In this document: in pieces, positions 35,050 through 44,230 of the stretch
Layout: every line of letters starts with the position of its first letter
How positions within the stretch are numbered: position 1 is the stretch's first letter
From: Bradyrhizobium cosmicum
GTDB lineage: Bacteria > Pseudomonadota > Alphaproteobacteria > Rhizobiales > Xanthobacteraceae
Direction of reading: 5' to 3'
Assembly (NCBI RefSeq): GCF_007290395.2
Contig: NZ_CP041656.2
Span: 5,642,001-5,706,000 of the forward strand
Length of the DNA stretch: 64,000 nucleotides
Notes under the pieces: model-generated
The model's database searches: none
The model's input: only the letters and a program-made list of their open reading frames with translations
What the model was told of the DNA's origin: nothing
Position numbers and translations under genes: made by a program

Positions 35050-36849
35050 CTAGCCGCCCTTGCCGTCGTCTTTCTTCTTGTCCGCCTGCGCGGCCGAAGA
35101 GTTCGAATTGTCCTCGGCGGCGAGGCCGTTGGCGATCTTGGCCTCGATCTTCGGAAGCTCTTCCGGCTCGGGCTTGAGATCGCGGGCATGGGCCCACTGG
35201 AATTTGGCTTCCAGCGTGCGGCCGACACGCCAATAGGCATCGCCAAGATGATCGTTGATGGTGGGATCCTCAGGCTTGAGGTCGATCGCACGCTCGAGGT
35301 TCTTCACCGCTTCTTCGTAATTGCCGATGCGGTAGTAAGCCCAGCCGAGCGAGTCGACGATGTAGCCGTCGTCGGGACGCTGCTCGACGGCGCGCTTGAT
35401 CATCTTCATGCCTTCGTCGAGATTGACGCCCTGGTCGATCCAGGAATAGCCAAGATAGTTGAGGACATGCGGCTGGTCGGGCTGCAGCTCGAGCGCCTTC
35501 TTCATGTCGGCTTCGGCCTTGGCCCACTCCTTGGAGCGCTCCTCGCAGATGCCGCGATAATAGTACCAGACGCTGTTGGCCTTGTCGGCACCGGGCGGCA
35601 GCACGTCGATGCCGCGCGAATAGGTTGCGCCGCAGTCGCCGAACCGCTTGCGGCCGCGCTCGATGTTGCCGAGCGCCATGATGGCTTCGAGATCCTTGGC
35701 ATCCTCAGTCGTGACGCCCTTGAGAATCTTGATTGCCTCTTCGGTGCGATCGGCGGAGTCGAGATCGATGGCGAGCTGGATCTGCGCGTTGCGCTTGAGC
35801 GGCGAGGTCGACGGCACGCGCTCGTAGACCTTGATCGCCATCTGCGGCCGCTTCACCGATTCATAGAGATCGGCGAGCGATAGCAGCGCCAGCGGATGGG
35901 TCGGCTGGAGGTAGAGCGAGAGCTGCAGATAGACCAGCGCCAGATCCTCGCCGCCGCGGCGGGTCAGCGTCGCGCCGATGCCGTAGAGCGCCTCGGCGGC
36001 GCCCGCTTGCGCGGAATCGACCAGCGGCGGCATTTTCTTGCCGGCCTTGGTGTCGCGCAGGCCTTCCACGATCAGCGGGTGGCGGGCGAGCTTCTTGTCG
36101 AACGCCTGATAGACATTGGTCGCGGCGGCCGAGTCCTTGTTACGCGACAGCCAGCGCGCATAGGCCTCGGTGACGCGCAGCATGGAATCGTCGAGCTTGT
36201 AGGCGCGCTCGAAGCGGATGCCGGCGTCCTTTTCCTTGCCGGCGAGCTCGAGGATCATGCCGGCGTGGAGGTCCTTGAACAGCGGATACCATTCCGGACC
36301 GGCGAGCTTGTCGATGGTGGCGACACCGCCCTTGGCATCGCCCGCGCCATAGGCGGCCCAGCCCGACAGCAGCGTGGCGACCAGATCGGTGATCGGACCG
36401 CGGATCGACTGATTGATGTTGGTCTGCGCGGTCGCGTACTTCTTGACCTTGAGATCATGCACGCCGACGACGAGGCGCGCGACGCGGTTGGTCTTGTCGA
36501 TGGTGAGGATGCGCTCGGCGAGCTTGACGGCTTCGTCGATGTCACCGTCCGCGACCGACGAGATGAAGGCGCGGTCGAGCAGCTCGTTGTTCTTGGGGTC
36601 GGTGCGAAGCGCCGAACGGTAGAAGGCCGCGGCCGATGTCGCGTCGCGCTCGACGCTGGCGTGGCGGGCGGCGAGATAGCTGCCGGCGGTGGTGAGCGAT
36701 TTCAGATCGTTTCGGCTGGGGAATTGCGCCGCCGTATCGGACGGATGGTCCGGCGTCTGCGCCAGGACCGCGCCGGGGACCGTCGCGATCGCTGTGCCCA
36801 TCAGGGCGATGGCGGCAACAGTCCAGCGGTTGAAACGATTTGAGAACAT
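35050..36849 (-). CDS. TPR-repeat periplasmic protein
   Basis: A 599-residue protein starting at ATG 36849 (MFSNRFNRWTVAAIALMG), chosen because it opens a clean signal peptide (cleavage likely after VLA-QTPD); the open frame before it lacks support. The remainder is built of tetratricopeptide-like repeats: recognisable ones include TAEEYARWLSRN-like helices and LNYLGYSWIDQGVNLDEGMKMI, then DSLGWAYYRIGNYEEAVKNLERAIDLKPEDP. Such proteins serve as scaffolds in envelope or exopolysaccharide assembly; the partner is unknown. The end is charged (KKKDDGKGG). Confidence 0.85.
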   Translation of the reverse strand: MFSNRFNRWTVAAIALMGTAIATVPGAVLAQTPDHPSDTAAQFPSRNDLKSLTTAGSYLAARHASVERDATSAAAFYRSALRTDPKNNELLDRAFISSVADGDIDEAVKLAERILTIDKTNRVARLVVGVHDLKVKKYATAQTNINQSIRGPITDLVATLLSGWAAYGAGDAKGGVATIDKLAGPEWYPLFKDLHAGMILELAGKEKDAGIRFERAYKLDDSMLRVTEAYARWLSRNKDSAAATNVYQAFDKKLARHPLIVEGLRDTKAGKKMPPLVDSAQAGAAEALYGIGATLTRRGGEDLALVYLQLSLYLQPTHPLALLSLADLYESVKRPQMAIKVYERVPSTSPLKRNAQIQLAIDLDSADRTEEAIKILKGVTTEDAKDLEAIMALGNIERGRKRFGDCGATYSRGIDVLPPGADKANSVWYYYRGICEERSKEWAKAEADMKKALELQPDQPHVLNYLGYSWIDQGVNLDEGMKMIKRAVEQRPDDGYIVDSLGWAYYRIGNYEEAVKNLERAIDLKPEDPTINDHLGDAYWRVGRTLEAKFQWAHARDLKPEPEELPKIEAKIANGLAAEDNSNSSAAQADKKKDDGKGG

Positions 36850-37140
36850 CAGGGCTCGCCTTGAGTTGGTAGTGCCTGGGTTTGCAGCAGAAGGCCGTAT
36901 CGCATGCGAACGCGGCCGGTGGCATCGGACCCGGAACCGTCGGGCCGACAATGCCGCTTTTGGCGCTTCGCCGCAAGGATTCGGGCCGGGCGATCCCCTC
37001 CGCACGCCCCAAATCGGCCAACAGAGCCCCAAGACGCCGCCAGTATGGCCGTATCGTGGCCGCGACGGGTAGCCGCAGGCGGGTCCTCACGCGAACGTGC
37101 GTCAGATCACCTTTTGTGACCTGGTCCGCTCTGCTCGCTC

Positions 37141-38802
37141 TTACATCGCTTCGTAGTTCGGACCGCCGCCGCCCTCCGGGGGAACCCAGGTGATGTTACC
37201 GTTGGGGTCCTTCACGTCGCAGGTTTTGCAGTGGACGCAATTCTGGGCGTTGATCTGGTAGCGCGGGCTCGCGCCCTCCTCGACCCATTCATAGACACCG
37301 GCCGGGCAATAGCGATTCGAGGGACCGGCGAAGACGTCGTGCTCGGACGTCTTCTGCAGGTTCATGTCGGCAACCCGGAGATGGACCGGCTGGTCCTCCT
37401 CGTGATTGGTGTTGGACAGGAACACCGAAGACAGCTTGTCGAAGGAAATCTTGCCATCGGGCTTCGGATAGGCCTTGGGCGCGTGCTGCTTGGCCGGATC
37501 GAGCGTGGCGCGGTCAGGCTTGGCATGCGACTGCGTGCCGAACAGCGAGCCGCCGAACAGCGTGTTGCACCACATGTCGATGCCGCCGAGCGCAACGCCG
37601 AGCACGGTGCCGAACTTCGACCACAGCGGCTTGACGTTGCGGACCAAAAACAGATCCTTGCCGACGGGCGAGGAACGCCAAGCGTTCTCGTAGTCGACGA
37701 TCTCGTCATTGGCGCGATCGGCTTTGAGCGCCGCTGCAACATGCTCGGCCGCAAGCATGCCGGTGCCCATCGCATTGTGCACGCCCTTGATGCGCGGCAC
37801 ATTGACGAAGCCGGCGGCGCAGCCGACCAGCGCTCCCCCGGGGAAGGTGAGCTTCGGCACCGACTGGTAGCCGCCCTCGGTGATGGCGCGCGCGCCATAA
37901 GCGAGGCGCTTCGCGCCCTCAAACGTGCCGCGGATCGACGGATGGGTCTTGAAGCGTTGGAACTCGTCGAACGGCGACAGATACGGGTCGTCGTAGTTCA
38001 AATGCACGACGAAACCGACCGCGACGAGATTGTCGTCGTAATGATAGAGGAACGAGCCGCCGCCGGTCTTCAGGTCGAGCGGCCAGCCGAACGAATGCTG
38101 GATCAGGCCCTTCTGGTGCTTGGCGGGATCGATCTGCCAGACCTCCTTCAGGCCGATGCCGAACTTCCCTGGCTCGCGGTTGGCGTCGAGCGCGAACTTG
38201 TTGATGAGCTGCTTGGTCAGGCTGCCGCGAGCGCCTTCGGCGAACAGCGTATACTTGCCGAGCAATTCCATGCCGCGGGTGAAGGAGTCCTTCGGCTTGC
38301 CGTCGCGGCCGATACCCATGTCGCCGGTGGCGATGCCCTTGACCGCACCCTGCTCGTCATAGAGCACTTCGGTCGCCGCGAAGCCGGGATAGATCTCGAC
38401 GCCGAGCGCCTCGGCCTTGCGCGCCAGCCAGCGGCAGACATTGCCGAGCGAGCCGATGTAGCAGTGATGGTTGTCCATCAGCGGCGGCATCATGAAGCCC
38501 GGCAGCTTGATCGCGCCGCCAGCGGTCATCCAGTAGAAGCGGTCATCCTTGACCTGCGTCTTCAGCGGGCAGTCGGAATCCTCGCGCCAGTCCGGAACCA
38601 GCTTGTCGAGCCCGGCCGGATCGATCACGGCGCCGGAGAGAATGTGCGCGCCGACCTCGGAGCCCTTCTCCACCACGACGATGTTGAGATCGGCGTTGAT
38701 CTGCTTCAGCCGGATCGCCGCGGCCAGGCCCGAGGGGCCGGCGCCGACGATGACGACGTCGAATTCCATGGATTCGCGCGGGGGAAGTTCTTCGGTGCTC
38801 AT
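37141..38802 (-). CDS. Electron transfer flavoprotein-ubiquinone oxidoreductase
   Basis: A 553-residue enzyme that passes electrons from ETF to ubiquinone at the inner membrane. It has the FAD motif VVIVGAGPSGLAAAIRL, the VEKGSEVGAHILSGAV segment, a central domain (GEPAG-like GGALVGCAAGFVNVPRIKG) and the C-terminal 4Fe-4S cysteines in NRYCPAGVYEWV and NCVHCKTCDVKDP. Function in this setting: oxidation of fatty or branched-chain acyl-CoA. It is a single gene, divergent from the uracil-DNA glycosylase. Confidence 0.96.
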   Translation of the reverse strand: MSTEELPPRESMEFDVVIVGAGPSGLAAAIRLKQINADLNIVVVEKGSEVGAHILSGAVIDPAGLDKLVPDWREDSDCPLKTQVKDDRFYWMTAGGAIKLPGFMMPPLMDNHHCYIGSLGNVCRWLARKAEALGVEIYPGFAATEVLYDEQGAVKGIATGDMGIGRDGKPKDSFTRGMELLGKYTLFAEGARGSLTKQLINKFALDANREPGKFGIGLKEVWQIDPAKHQKGLIQHSFGWPLDLKTGGGSFLYHYDDNLVAVGFVVHLNYDDPYLSPFDEFQRFKTHPSIRGTFEGAKRLAYGARAITEGGYQSVPKLTFPGGALVGCAAGFVNVPRIKGVHNAMGTGMLAAEHVAAALKADRANDEIVDYENAWRSSPVGKDLFLVRNVKPLWSKFGTVLGVALGGIDMWCNTLFGGSLFGTQSHAKPDRATLDPAKQHAPKAYPKPDGKISFDKLSSVFLSNTNHEEDQPVHLRVADMNLQKTSEHDVFAGPSNRYCPAGVYEWVEEGASPRYQINAQNCVHCKTCDVKDPNGNITWVPPEGGGGPNYEAM

Positions 38803-38939
38803 CTGATCTCAGCCCTTGAGACGGTCCTTGGGTCGATTGCGCCCTCTTGTTTCCGATTTTTCCGGGTAGGACAACCTCGGAAATGCATTTCGCTGGGATG
38901 CAAGGCGCTCCAAAGTGATATAAAAGTCTGACTTTCCAA

Positions 38940-39746
38940 ATGATCCCCGAACCCGCACCCACCGTCCGCGAGCTGCTCGCCTTCTATCTGGAGGCTGGAG
39001 TCGATTGCGCGCTCGCGGAGGAACCGATCGACCGCCTGGCGGAATTGGACGCTCCTCCTCCAGTCCTGCGCGCGGCACCACCGGTCGAGGCGCCACGGCC
39101 TGTTGCTGCGCCCGCGGTGATGCGCGGCGAGGCAGCACCCGCGCCCGACGTCGCAATTGCCTCGGCGCGCGAGGCCGCGCGTACCGCGCCGACGCTGGAG
39201 GCGCTACGCGATTTGATGCAGAGCTTCGAGGGCTGCGCGCTGAAGCACACTGCAACGCGGCTGGTGTTCGCCGACGGCAATCCGCAGGCGCGGATCATGT
39301 TCGTCGGCGAAGCGCCGGGCCGCGACGAGGACATCGAGGGACTCCCGTTCGTGGGACGCAGCGGCAAACTGCTCGACCTCATGATCGGCGCGATCGGCCT
39401 CAACCGCACCACCGCCTATATCGCCAACGTCATTCCGTGGCGCCCGCCCGGCAACCGCACGCCGACGCCGCAGGAGACGCAAATCTGCCTGCCGTTCATC
39501 CAGCGCCAGATCGAGCTGGTGAATCCGGATGTCCTGGTGACGCTGGGCAATCCCTCGACGCAAACACTGCTCTCGACCCGCGAGGGAATCATGCGCACCC
39601 GCGGCCGCTGGTTCGACTACGAGACGGGCGGGCGCACGATCCGCGCACTGCCGACATTCCACCCGGCCTATCTCTTGCGCTCGCCATCCTACAAGCGGCT
39701 TGCCTGGCAGGATCTGCGGGCGATCGCGAAGGTGCTGGCGGGATAG
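38940..39746 (+). CDS. Uracil-DNA glycosylase, family-4-like, with reduced Fe-S cysteines
   Basis: A 268-residue uracil-DNA glycosylase. Motif A is GEAPGRDED (123-131) and motif [11 protein letters not shown] (about 237-246), as in family 4. Family-4 enzymes bind a 4Fe-4S cluster through four Cys. Here only two remain near those positions, Cys99 in FEGCALKH and Cys183 in QICLPF; the CxxC partner (position 96) is Phe. About 90 residues precede the catalytic domain and are Pro/Ala-rich. So cluster loss, as in the atypical UDGs of some alphaproteobacteria, is likely. Enzymatic role: excision of uracil from DNA. Confidence 0.85.
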   Translation: MIPEPAPTVRELLAFYLEAGVDCALAEEPIDRLAELDAPPPVLRAAPPVEAPRPVAAPAVMRGEAAPAPDVAIASAREAARTAPTLEALRDLMQSFEGCALKHTATRLVFADGNPQARIMFVGEAPGRDEDIEGLPFVGRSGKLLDLMIGAIGLNRTTAYIANVIPWRPPGNRTPTPQETQICLPFIQRQIELVNPDVLVTLGNPSTQTLLSTREGIMRTRGRWFDYETGGRTIRALPTFHPAYLLRSPSYKRLAWQDLRAIAKVLAG

Positions 39747-39750
39747 AGAG

Positions 39751-39893
39751 CTCTCGTGTCCCGGACGCGGTCCGGCACGCAGTGACGCTCCGCAGAGCCG
39801 GGATCCAGAAAGCGATAGAATACGATGTGGAAGGATGGGCCCCGGCTCTGCAGCGCACCGCTTCGCGCTGCGCGGCGTCCGGGGCACGAGAGC
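39751..39893. repeat. Intergenic inverted-repeat element, type E
   Basis: 143 bp. Outer arms GCTCTCGTGTCCCGGACGC and GCGTCCGGGGCACGAGAGC pair almost perfectly. It fills the space between the convergent glycosylase and membrane-protein genes (four bases to one stop, one base to the other). Confidence 0.8.
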
Positions 39894-39894
39894 G

Positions 39895-41403
39895 CTACGT
39901 CCCCTTCGGCCGCACGATGGCCCAGCCGACGCGCAAAAGTTGCTGGCGGCCGGTCACCAGCCATTCGAACGCACGCGGCACCTCCGGCACGATGCCGGGA
40001 AAGCGCGCGAGGATTTCCGGCGGCGGCGTGCCGGCGGTATCGGAGGCGCGCCAGACCACGACGCCGCCGGTCTCGCTGAATTTGGCCTGGTTGATCCACG
40101 GCGTGCGCGCGGGCTGGGCATCGATGAAGAGGTGCGGGCGGCCGGAATGCAGCGTGATCAGGCTCGCAAGCTGGGTCTCGCCGGCGACCGCGCGCAGGCG
40201 ATGGTTGGTGCGGCGGGCAAAGCTCTCGTCGAAGAAATCCGAGATCGCGCGCGCCGGCATCGAGGTCGCGATCTCGCCTGCGCCGGTCCATGGCAGGAAC
40301 AGCACGGCAAGCACGACGCCGGCGGCGGGCGCCGCGACGGCGGCGGCCCACACCATGCGCAGCATCCGCGCGCGGCGCATCGCGATGAGGTCGCCGGCCG
40401 CCACGACCACTGCCAGCCCGGAAAGGATCAGCACGACACCGGCGCCGCCGACGACGGAATCGAGCCCGAGCAGGCCCGAGATCAGCACCGCGCCGAGCGC
40501 AGGCGCCAGCGCGAAGAAGTAGACGAAGTTGCGCGCGAGCGGTTCGACCGGCGGGCGGTAGATGATCGGCGCCTCCTCGCCCTTGGCGACGAACAGGCCG
40601 GTGTTGAGGAAGGTCAGCGCCGGGATCGCAGCGGCCCCGAGCACAAGGCCACCGAGCAGCCATGCCGCGTGGATCGCGCGGGCGTTCAGCTCCGCGACCT
40701 CAGGCAGGGCCGGCAGGACGAGCGTCTCGGCCCGCATCAGCCAGACCGCATAGGGCAGCGCCAGCACGGCGACGACGATCAGGGCAAACAGCGGATCGAG
40801 CGCGCGCAGCGTGCGACGGCCGCCGGCGGTCGCGAGCGCGAAGACGACAATCAACAAGAGAAGGTAGATCGCCGCGGGCGTGGTGAGCAGCAGCAGGCCG
40901 GCCTCGATCGACCAGGCAAACCAGGCATTGCCGCGGCGCTGGCCGATGATCTGCCAGGAATGCAGCAGCAGCAGCGCCCAAAGAGGCCGCGCCAGCACCA
41001 GCGGGCCGAAGTCGAGTGCGGACGAAGAGAAGGCCAGCACCGTCATGGTCAGGAGCACGGCGAGCACCGCCTGCTGCGAGCCGACCACGGCGCGGGAGAG
41101 ATGATAGAGCGCGATGAAGGTCGCGACCTCGCAGAGCTCGGCCAGCAGATAGACGCCGAACATGTGGCCGCCGGCGGCGCGATAGGCGATGTCGGCCAGC
41201 CAGACCGGCAAGGGGGGCCCAAGATCCGTGCCGACCTGGTACTCGCGACCGAACGCCAGCAGCGTCGCAAGGCTGCCGGGCGGGCTGCGGTAAAACACCA
41301 GCGCCACGAACAGCCACATCGCGGCCTGCAGCAGCACGGCGATCCACACGATCAGCCGCGGCCGGGCGCGAATGAGCTCGATGACCAGGGAGGTAAACCG
41401 CAT
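39895..41403 (-). CDS. Integral membrane protein, glycosyltransferase family 39-like
   Basis: A 502-residue protein with about eleven hydrophobic helices. ATG 41403 (MRFTSLVIELIRARPRL) is preferred over a TTG upstream. The first periplasmic loop contains GTDLGPPLPVWLADIAYRA, with an Asp in the position of the catalytic Asp of GT-C (ArnT/PMT-like) transferases, and the C-terminal part is soluble (EFATSMPARAI-like, then FFDESFARRTNHRLRAV). This fits a dolichyl/polyprenyl-phosphate-sugar-dependent transferase of the family-39 type. The acceptor is unknown. Confidence 0.7.
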   Translation of the reverse strand: MRFTSLVIELIRARPRLIVWIAVLLQAAMWLFVALVFYRSPPGSLATLLAFGREYQVGTDLGPPLPVWLADIAYRAAGGHMFGVYLLAELCEVATFIALYHLSRAVVGSQQAVLAVLLTMTVLAFSSSALDFGPLVLARPLWALLLLHSWQIIGQRRGNAWFAWSIEAGLLLLTTPAAIYLLLLIVVFALATAGGRRTLRALDPLFALIVVAVLALPYAVWLMRAETLVLPALPEVAELNARAIHAAWLLGGLVLGAAAIPALTFLNTGLFVAKGEEAPIIYRPPVEPLARNFVYFFALAPALGAVLISGLLGLDSVVGGAGVVLILSGLAVVVAAGDLIAMRRARMLRMVWAAAVAAPAAGVVLAVLFLPWTGAGEIATSMPARAISDFFDESFARRTNHRLRAVAGETQLASLITLHSGRPHLFIDAQPARTPWINQAKFSETGGVVVWRASDTAGTPPPEILARFPGIVPEVPRAFEWLVTGRQQLLRVGWAIVRPKGT

Positions 41404-41502
41404 GCAACGCCTGAAAGATGCAGCCAACCCGTCCAGCCGGCCCTATTCGCTCACGTCTGTTTTGATAAAGGGCGTGACGCGTCGTGGCAACGCCAGTCTG
41501 CT

Positions 41503-42288
41503 CTAGAGCCCGAGGGACGCATCGATCTCAACGCCTGCTTCCACCTGCAGCTCGACCTCGGTGACGGCAAACAGGTCCCCCACCGGCTCGACGGTCCAGG
41601 GCATGTGCTTGGCGCGCGCAGCGGCAACCGGGGCAAAGAAGCTGCGGTGGTGGACGGTCGGACCGAGGCGGTTCAGCGCGTCGAGATGCTCGGGAACGCC
41701 GTAACCCTTGTGCTGCTCGAAACCGTAGCCCGGGCAGTCCTGCGCCAGCGCACACATCAGCCGGTCGCGGGTCACCTTGGCGACGATCGAGGCCGCGGCG
41801 ATGGACAGCACGATACCGTCGCCGCCGATTACGGGCTCGCAATCGCATTCGGTGTCGAGCCGGTCGCGGCCGTCAACGAAGACATGCCTGGGCTGCTCGG
41901 GCAGCGCCACCACGGCGCGCTTCAGCGCCCATAGCGAGGCGCGCAGGATGTTGTCGCGGTCAATCCGGGCGCGCGAGGCGACGGCGACCGAGACCTGCGC
42001 GGTCGCGCAGATCCTGTCGAACAGCTTTTCGCGCTCCTCCGCCGTCAGCCGCTTGGAATCGTCGATACCGCGGGGGATGCGGTCGGGGTCGAGAATGACG
42101 GCCGCCGCCACCACGGGACCTGCCAGCGGCCCGCGGCCGGCTTCGTCGCAGCCCGCGATCGGCCACACGCCGCGCTTGATCAGCGCGCGCTCGCGGCGAA
42201 AGCTCGCCTTCGCCGGCGCGGCCCTCTTGCCGGCGTCCTTCTTTGGCGCGTCTTTGGCTGGCTTCCCGGCGGACTTGTCCCGAATCAT
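41503..42288 (-). CDS. rnhB: Ribonuclease HII with basic N-terminal tail
   Basis: A 261-residue RNase HII, which nicks at ribonucleotides in DNA and degrades RNA of RNA/DNA hybrids. ATG 42288 ([10 protein letters not shown]). The active-site motif [14 protein letters not shown] gives Asp48/Glu49; GIDDSKRL and [13 protein letters not shown] carry the other conserved acids. Residues 1-40 are a Lys/Ala-rich tail ([19 protein letters not shown]) not found in short forms. The end is acidic. A 46-bp gap separates it from the VOC gene on the same strand. Confidence 0.94.
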   Translation of the reverse strand: MIRDKSAGKPAKDAPKKDAGKRAAPAKASFRRERALIKRGVWPIAGCDEAGRGPLAGPVVAAAVILDPDRIPRGIDDSKRLTAEEREKLFDRICATAQVSVAVASRARIDRDNILRASLWALKRAVVALPEQPRHVFVDGRDRLDTECDCEPVIGGDGIVLSIAAASIVAKVTRDRLMCALAQDCPGYGFEQHKGYGVPEHLDALNRLGPTVHHRSFFAPVAAARAKHMPWTVEPVGDLFAVTEVELQVEAGVEIDASLGL

Positions 42289-42364
42289 GACCGGGATCCT
42301 GCGCAAGAGGCGTTGCTCGCGCAACCGGGAACCCCGGACAATTCCCGCTATTCAGGCCAGCAGC

Positions 42365-42820
42365 CTACTCTGCCAGATGCACTCGACGGTCCTCTCCCAC
42401 CTCGATGCCCGGCGCGACCACGACTTCCCAGGGATGGCCGTCGGGATCGGCAAAATAACCGGAATAGCCGCCATAGTCGGTCTCGTGCGCGGGCTTCAGC
42501 AGCGCAGCGCCCTTGCCAACGGCGAAGGCGAGCACCGTGTCGACCTCCTCGCGCGTGGCGCAATTCCAGGCCAACGTCATGCCGCGGAAGGTCGTTGGCC
42601 TCGGCTTGTCGGGCGAGACGGCGTCCGCCGCGAGCTGATCCCAGGGAAACAGCGCGAGCACCGGACCGCCGGTGTCGAAGAAGGCAACAGCCTCGCCGGT
42701 CGCCTTCAGGCGGCGCGAGAAACCGAGCGCGTCGTAAAAGGCGATGCTGGCGCTGATGTCGCTCACGCCCAGCGTGATGACCGTGAGCCGCGGAATCGGA
42801 CCGGGGACGTCTTTACTCAT
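42365..42820 (-). CDS. VOC-superfamily (glyoxalase-like) protein
   Basis: A 151-residue protein starting MSKDVPGPIPRLTVITLGV. It has one complete set of betaalphabetabetabeta modules typical of glyoxalase/extradiol dioxygenase folds: FYDALGFSRRLKATG, an internal TLAWNCATREEVD, and GYSGYFADPDGHPWEVVVAP, whose DPDGHPWE pattern holds a likely metal ligand (Glu). The reaction is unknown. It lies 23 bp beyond the radical SAM gene's stop on the same strand and may be co-transcribed with it. Confidence 0.8.
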   Translation of the reverse strand: MSKDVPGPIPRLTVITLGVSDISASIAFYDALGFSRRLKATGEAVAFFDTGGPVLALFPWDQLAADAVSPDKPRPTTFRGMTLAWNCATREEVDTVLAFAVGKGAALLKPAHETDYGGYSGYFADPDGHPWEVVVAPGIEVGEDRRVHLAE

Positions 42821-42843
42821 GCTACGCCTCGTTTGCATTCCTA

Positions 42844-44019
42844 CTAGAACAGGCTGAGCTGGGCGCCGTCCGGCTTCGGCCTCGCAAAGTGATCCGTCGT
42901 CAGCTTCGCACGGCGCTTGTTGAGTCCGAGCCTGTCGCAGGCGATCTCGAAGCGGCGGCCGATGGTCCAGGCCATCGGGCCGGTGCCCTTCATCCGCTCG
43001 CCCCATTTTGCGTCGTAGTCGCGGCCGCCGCGCATGTCGCGGATCAGCGTGAAGACGTGGCGGTAGCGGTCCGGATAGTTCGCCATCAGCCATTCACGGA
43101 AGAGATCGCGCACCTCCAGCGGCAGCCGCAGCAGGATGTAAGAGGCTTCCTTGACGCCGGCGTGGGCCGCCGCATCCAGAATGCGCTCCATCTCGGAATC
43201 ATTCAGCGCAGGGATCACCGGGGCGACCATCACGGTTGTCGGAATGCCTGCGTCCGAGAGCTGCTTCAGCGCCTCCAGCCGCTTCGACGGCGTCGACGCT
43301 CGCGGTTCCATGGTGCGGGCCAGTTTCGGATCGAGCGAGGTGACGGAGATACCAACCTTGGCAAGGTTGCGCTTGGCCATCCGCGACAAAATGTCGATGT
43401 CGCGCGTCACCAGCGCCGATTTGGTGACGATGCCGACGGGATGGCCGGCGCGCTCCAGCACCTCCAGAATACCGCGCATGATCTTTCGCTCGCGCTCGAT
43501 CGGCTGATAGGGATCGGTGTTGGTGCCGATCGCGATCATCCGCGGCTCGTAGCCGGGTGCGGCGAGCTCCTTTTCGAGCAGCGCGGGCGCCTCCGGCTTG
43601 ACGAACAGTTTCGACTCGAAGTCGAGCCCCGGCGACAGGCCGAGATAGGCATGGGTCGGGCGCGCGAAGCAGTAGACGCAGCCGTGCTCACAGCCGCGAT
43701 AGGGATTGATCGAGCGGTCGAAGCCGATGTCGGGCGACTCGTTGCGGGTGATCACCTTGCGCGAGGTGTCGACGGCCACAGTGGTCTTGAACGGCGGCAG
43801 CTCTTCCAGACTCTGCCAGCCATCGTCGAAGGCGACCCGCGCCTCGGCCTCATAGCGGCCGCTGGCGTTGGATTGCGCGCCCCGCCCGCGCCTGCGCTGG
43901 CTGTCGATGGCGACAGCCAGCTCGGGGAAAGCGGCGGGAAAATCGGAAGGCGCACCCGCCGGCTCGGAGGGCGCCGTGACCGGCGGGTGCTTGAGGGCAC
44001 GAGAGGATGCTCGACTCAT
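42844..44019 (-). CDS. PA0069-family radical SAM protein
   Basis: A 391-residue radical SAM enzyme. The CxxxCxxC cluster motif reads CEHGCVYC and binds the 4Fe-4S that cleaves SAM; FARPTHAYLGLSPGLDFESKLFVK follows. The Arg-rich N-terminus and GTNTDPYQPIE are typical of the PA0069 group, distant relatives of spore photoproduct lyase. The substrate is not established; a nucleic-acid repair role has been proposed by analogy. Divergent from the phosphoketolase gene with 211 bp between the starts, a region holding a FixK-like box. Confidence 0.85.
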   Translation of the reverse strand: MSRASSRALKHPPVTAPSEPAGAPSDFPAAFPELAVAIDSQRRRGRGAQSNASGRYEAEARVAFDDGWQSLEELPPFKTTVAVDTSRKVITRNESPDIGFDRSINPYRGCEHGCVYCFARPTHAYLGLSPGLDFESKLFVKPEAPALLEKELAAPGYEPRMIAIGTNTDPYQPIERERKIMRGILEVLERAGHPVGIVTKSALVTRDIDILSRMAKRNLAKVGISVTSLDPKLARTMEPRASTPSKRLEALKQLSDAGIPTTVMVAPVIPALNDSEMERILDAAAHAGVKEASYILLRLPLEVRDLFREWLMANYPDRYRHVFTLIRDMRGGRDYDAKWGERMKGTGPMAWTIGRRFEIACDRLGLNKRRAKLTTDHFARPKPDGAQLSLF

Positions 44020-44120
44020 GAAGCCAAGATAGCACGCGCCCGGAACAAATCAAGAACAAGAACGAAAAGCTGGAAAACAACCCCATGCACAGGAGCCGCC
44101 CAAATTTCGGGCGCGGTCTT

Positions 44121-44134
44121 TTGACATCACGCAA
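44121..44134. promoter_or_regulatory. FixK/FNR-type box upstream of phosphoketolase
   Basis: TTGA-CATCAC-GCAA agrees with the relaxed FixK2 box of Bradyrhizobium, TTG(A/C)-N6-(T/G)CAA. Its centre is 103 bp upstream of the phosphoketolase ATG, so an activator position at -41.5 would place a start of transcription near 44169, with a leader of about 62 bases. A single box with this looseness can occur by chance. Confidence 0.45.
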
Positions 44135-44230
44135 CACGCCCGTCATGGCCATCCCGTTTGATGTCGGACGGGGATCAATCGTGCCGGAACAAAGTTGGTG
44201 ACGGTCGCTGGGGTGAAAGTCGGCAGGAAT

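Noticed and set aside
36850..37032. N-terminal extension of the TPR protein
   Set aside because: The first part (many Arg, Cys, Pro) is not protein-like, and the ATG at 36849 opens a proper signal peptide.
39700..41934. Open frame of about 740 codons over the membrane-protein and rnhB region
   Set aside because: Crosses two well-supported genes on the opposite strand and a repeat; composition is Arg/Gly/Gln-rich noise.
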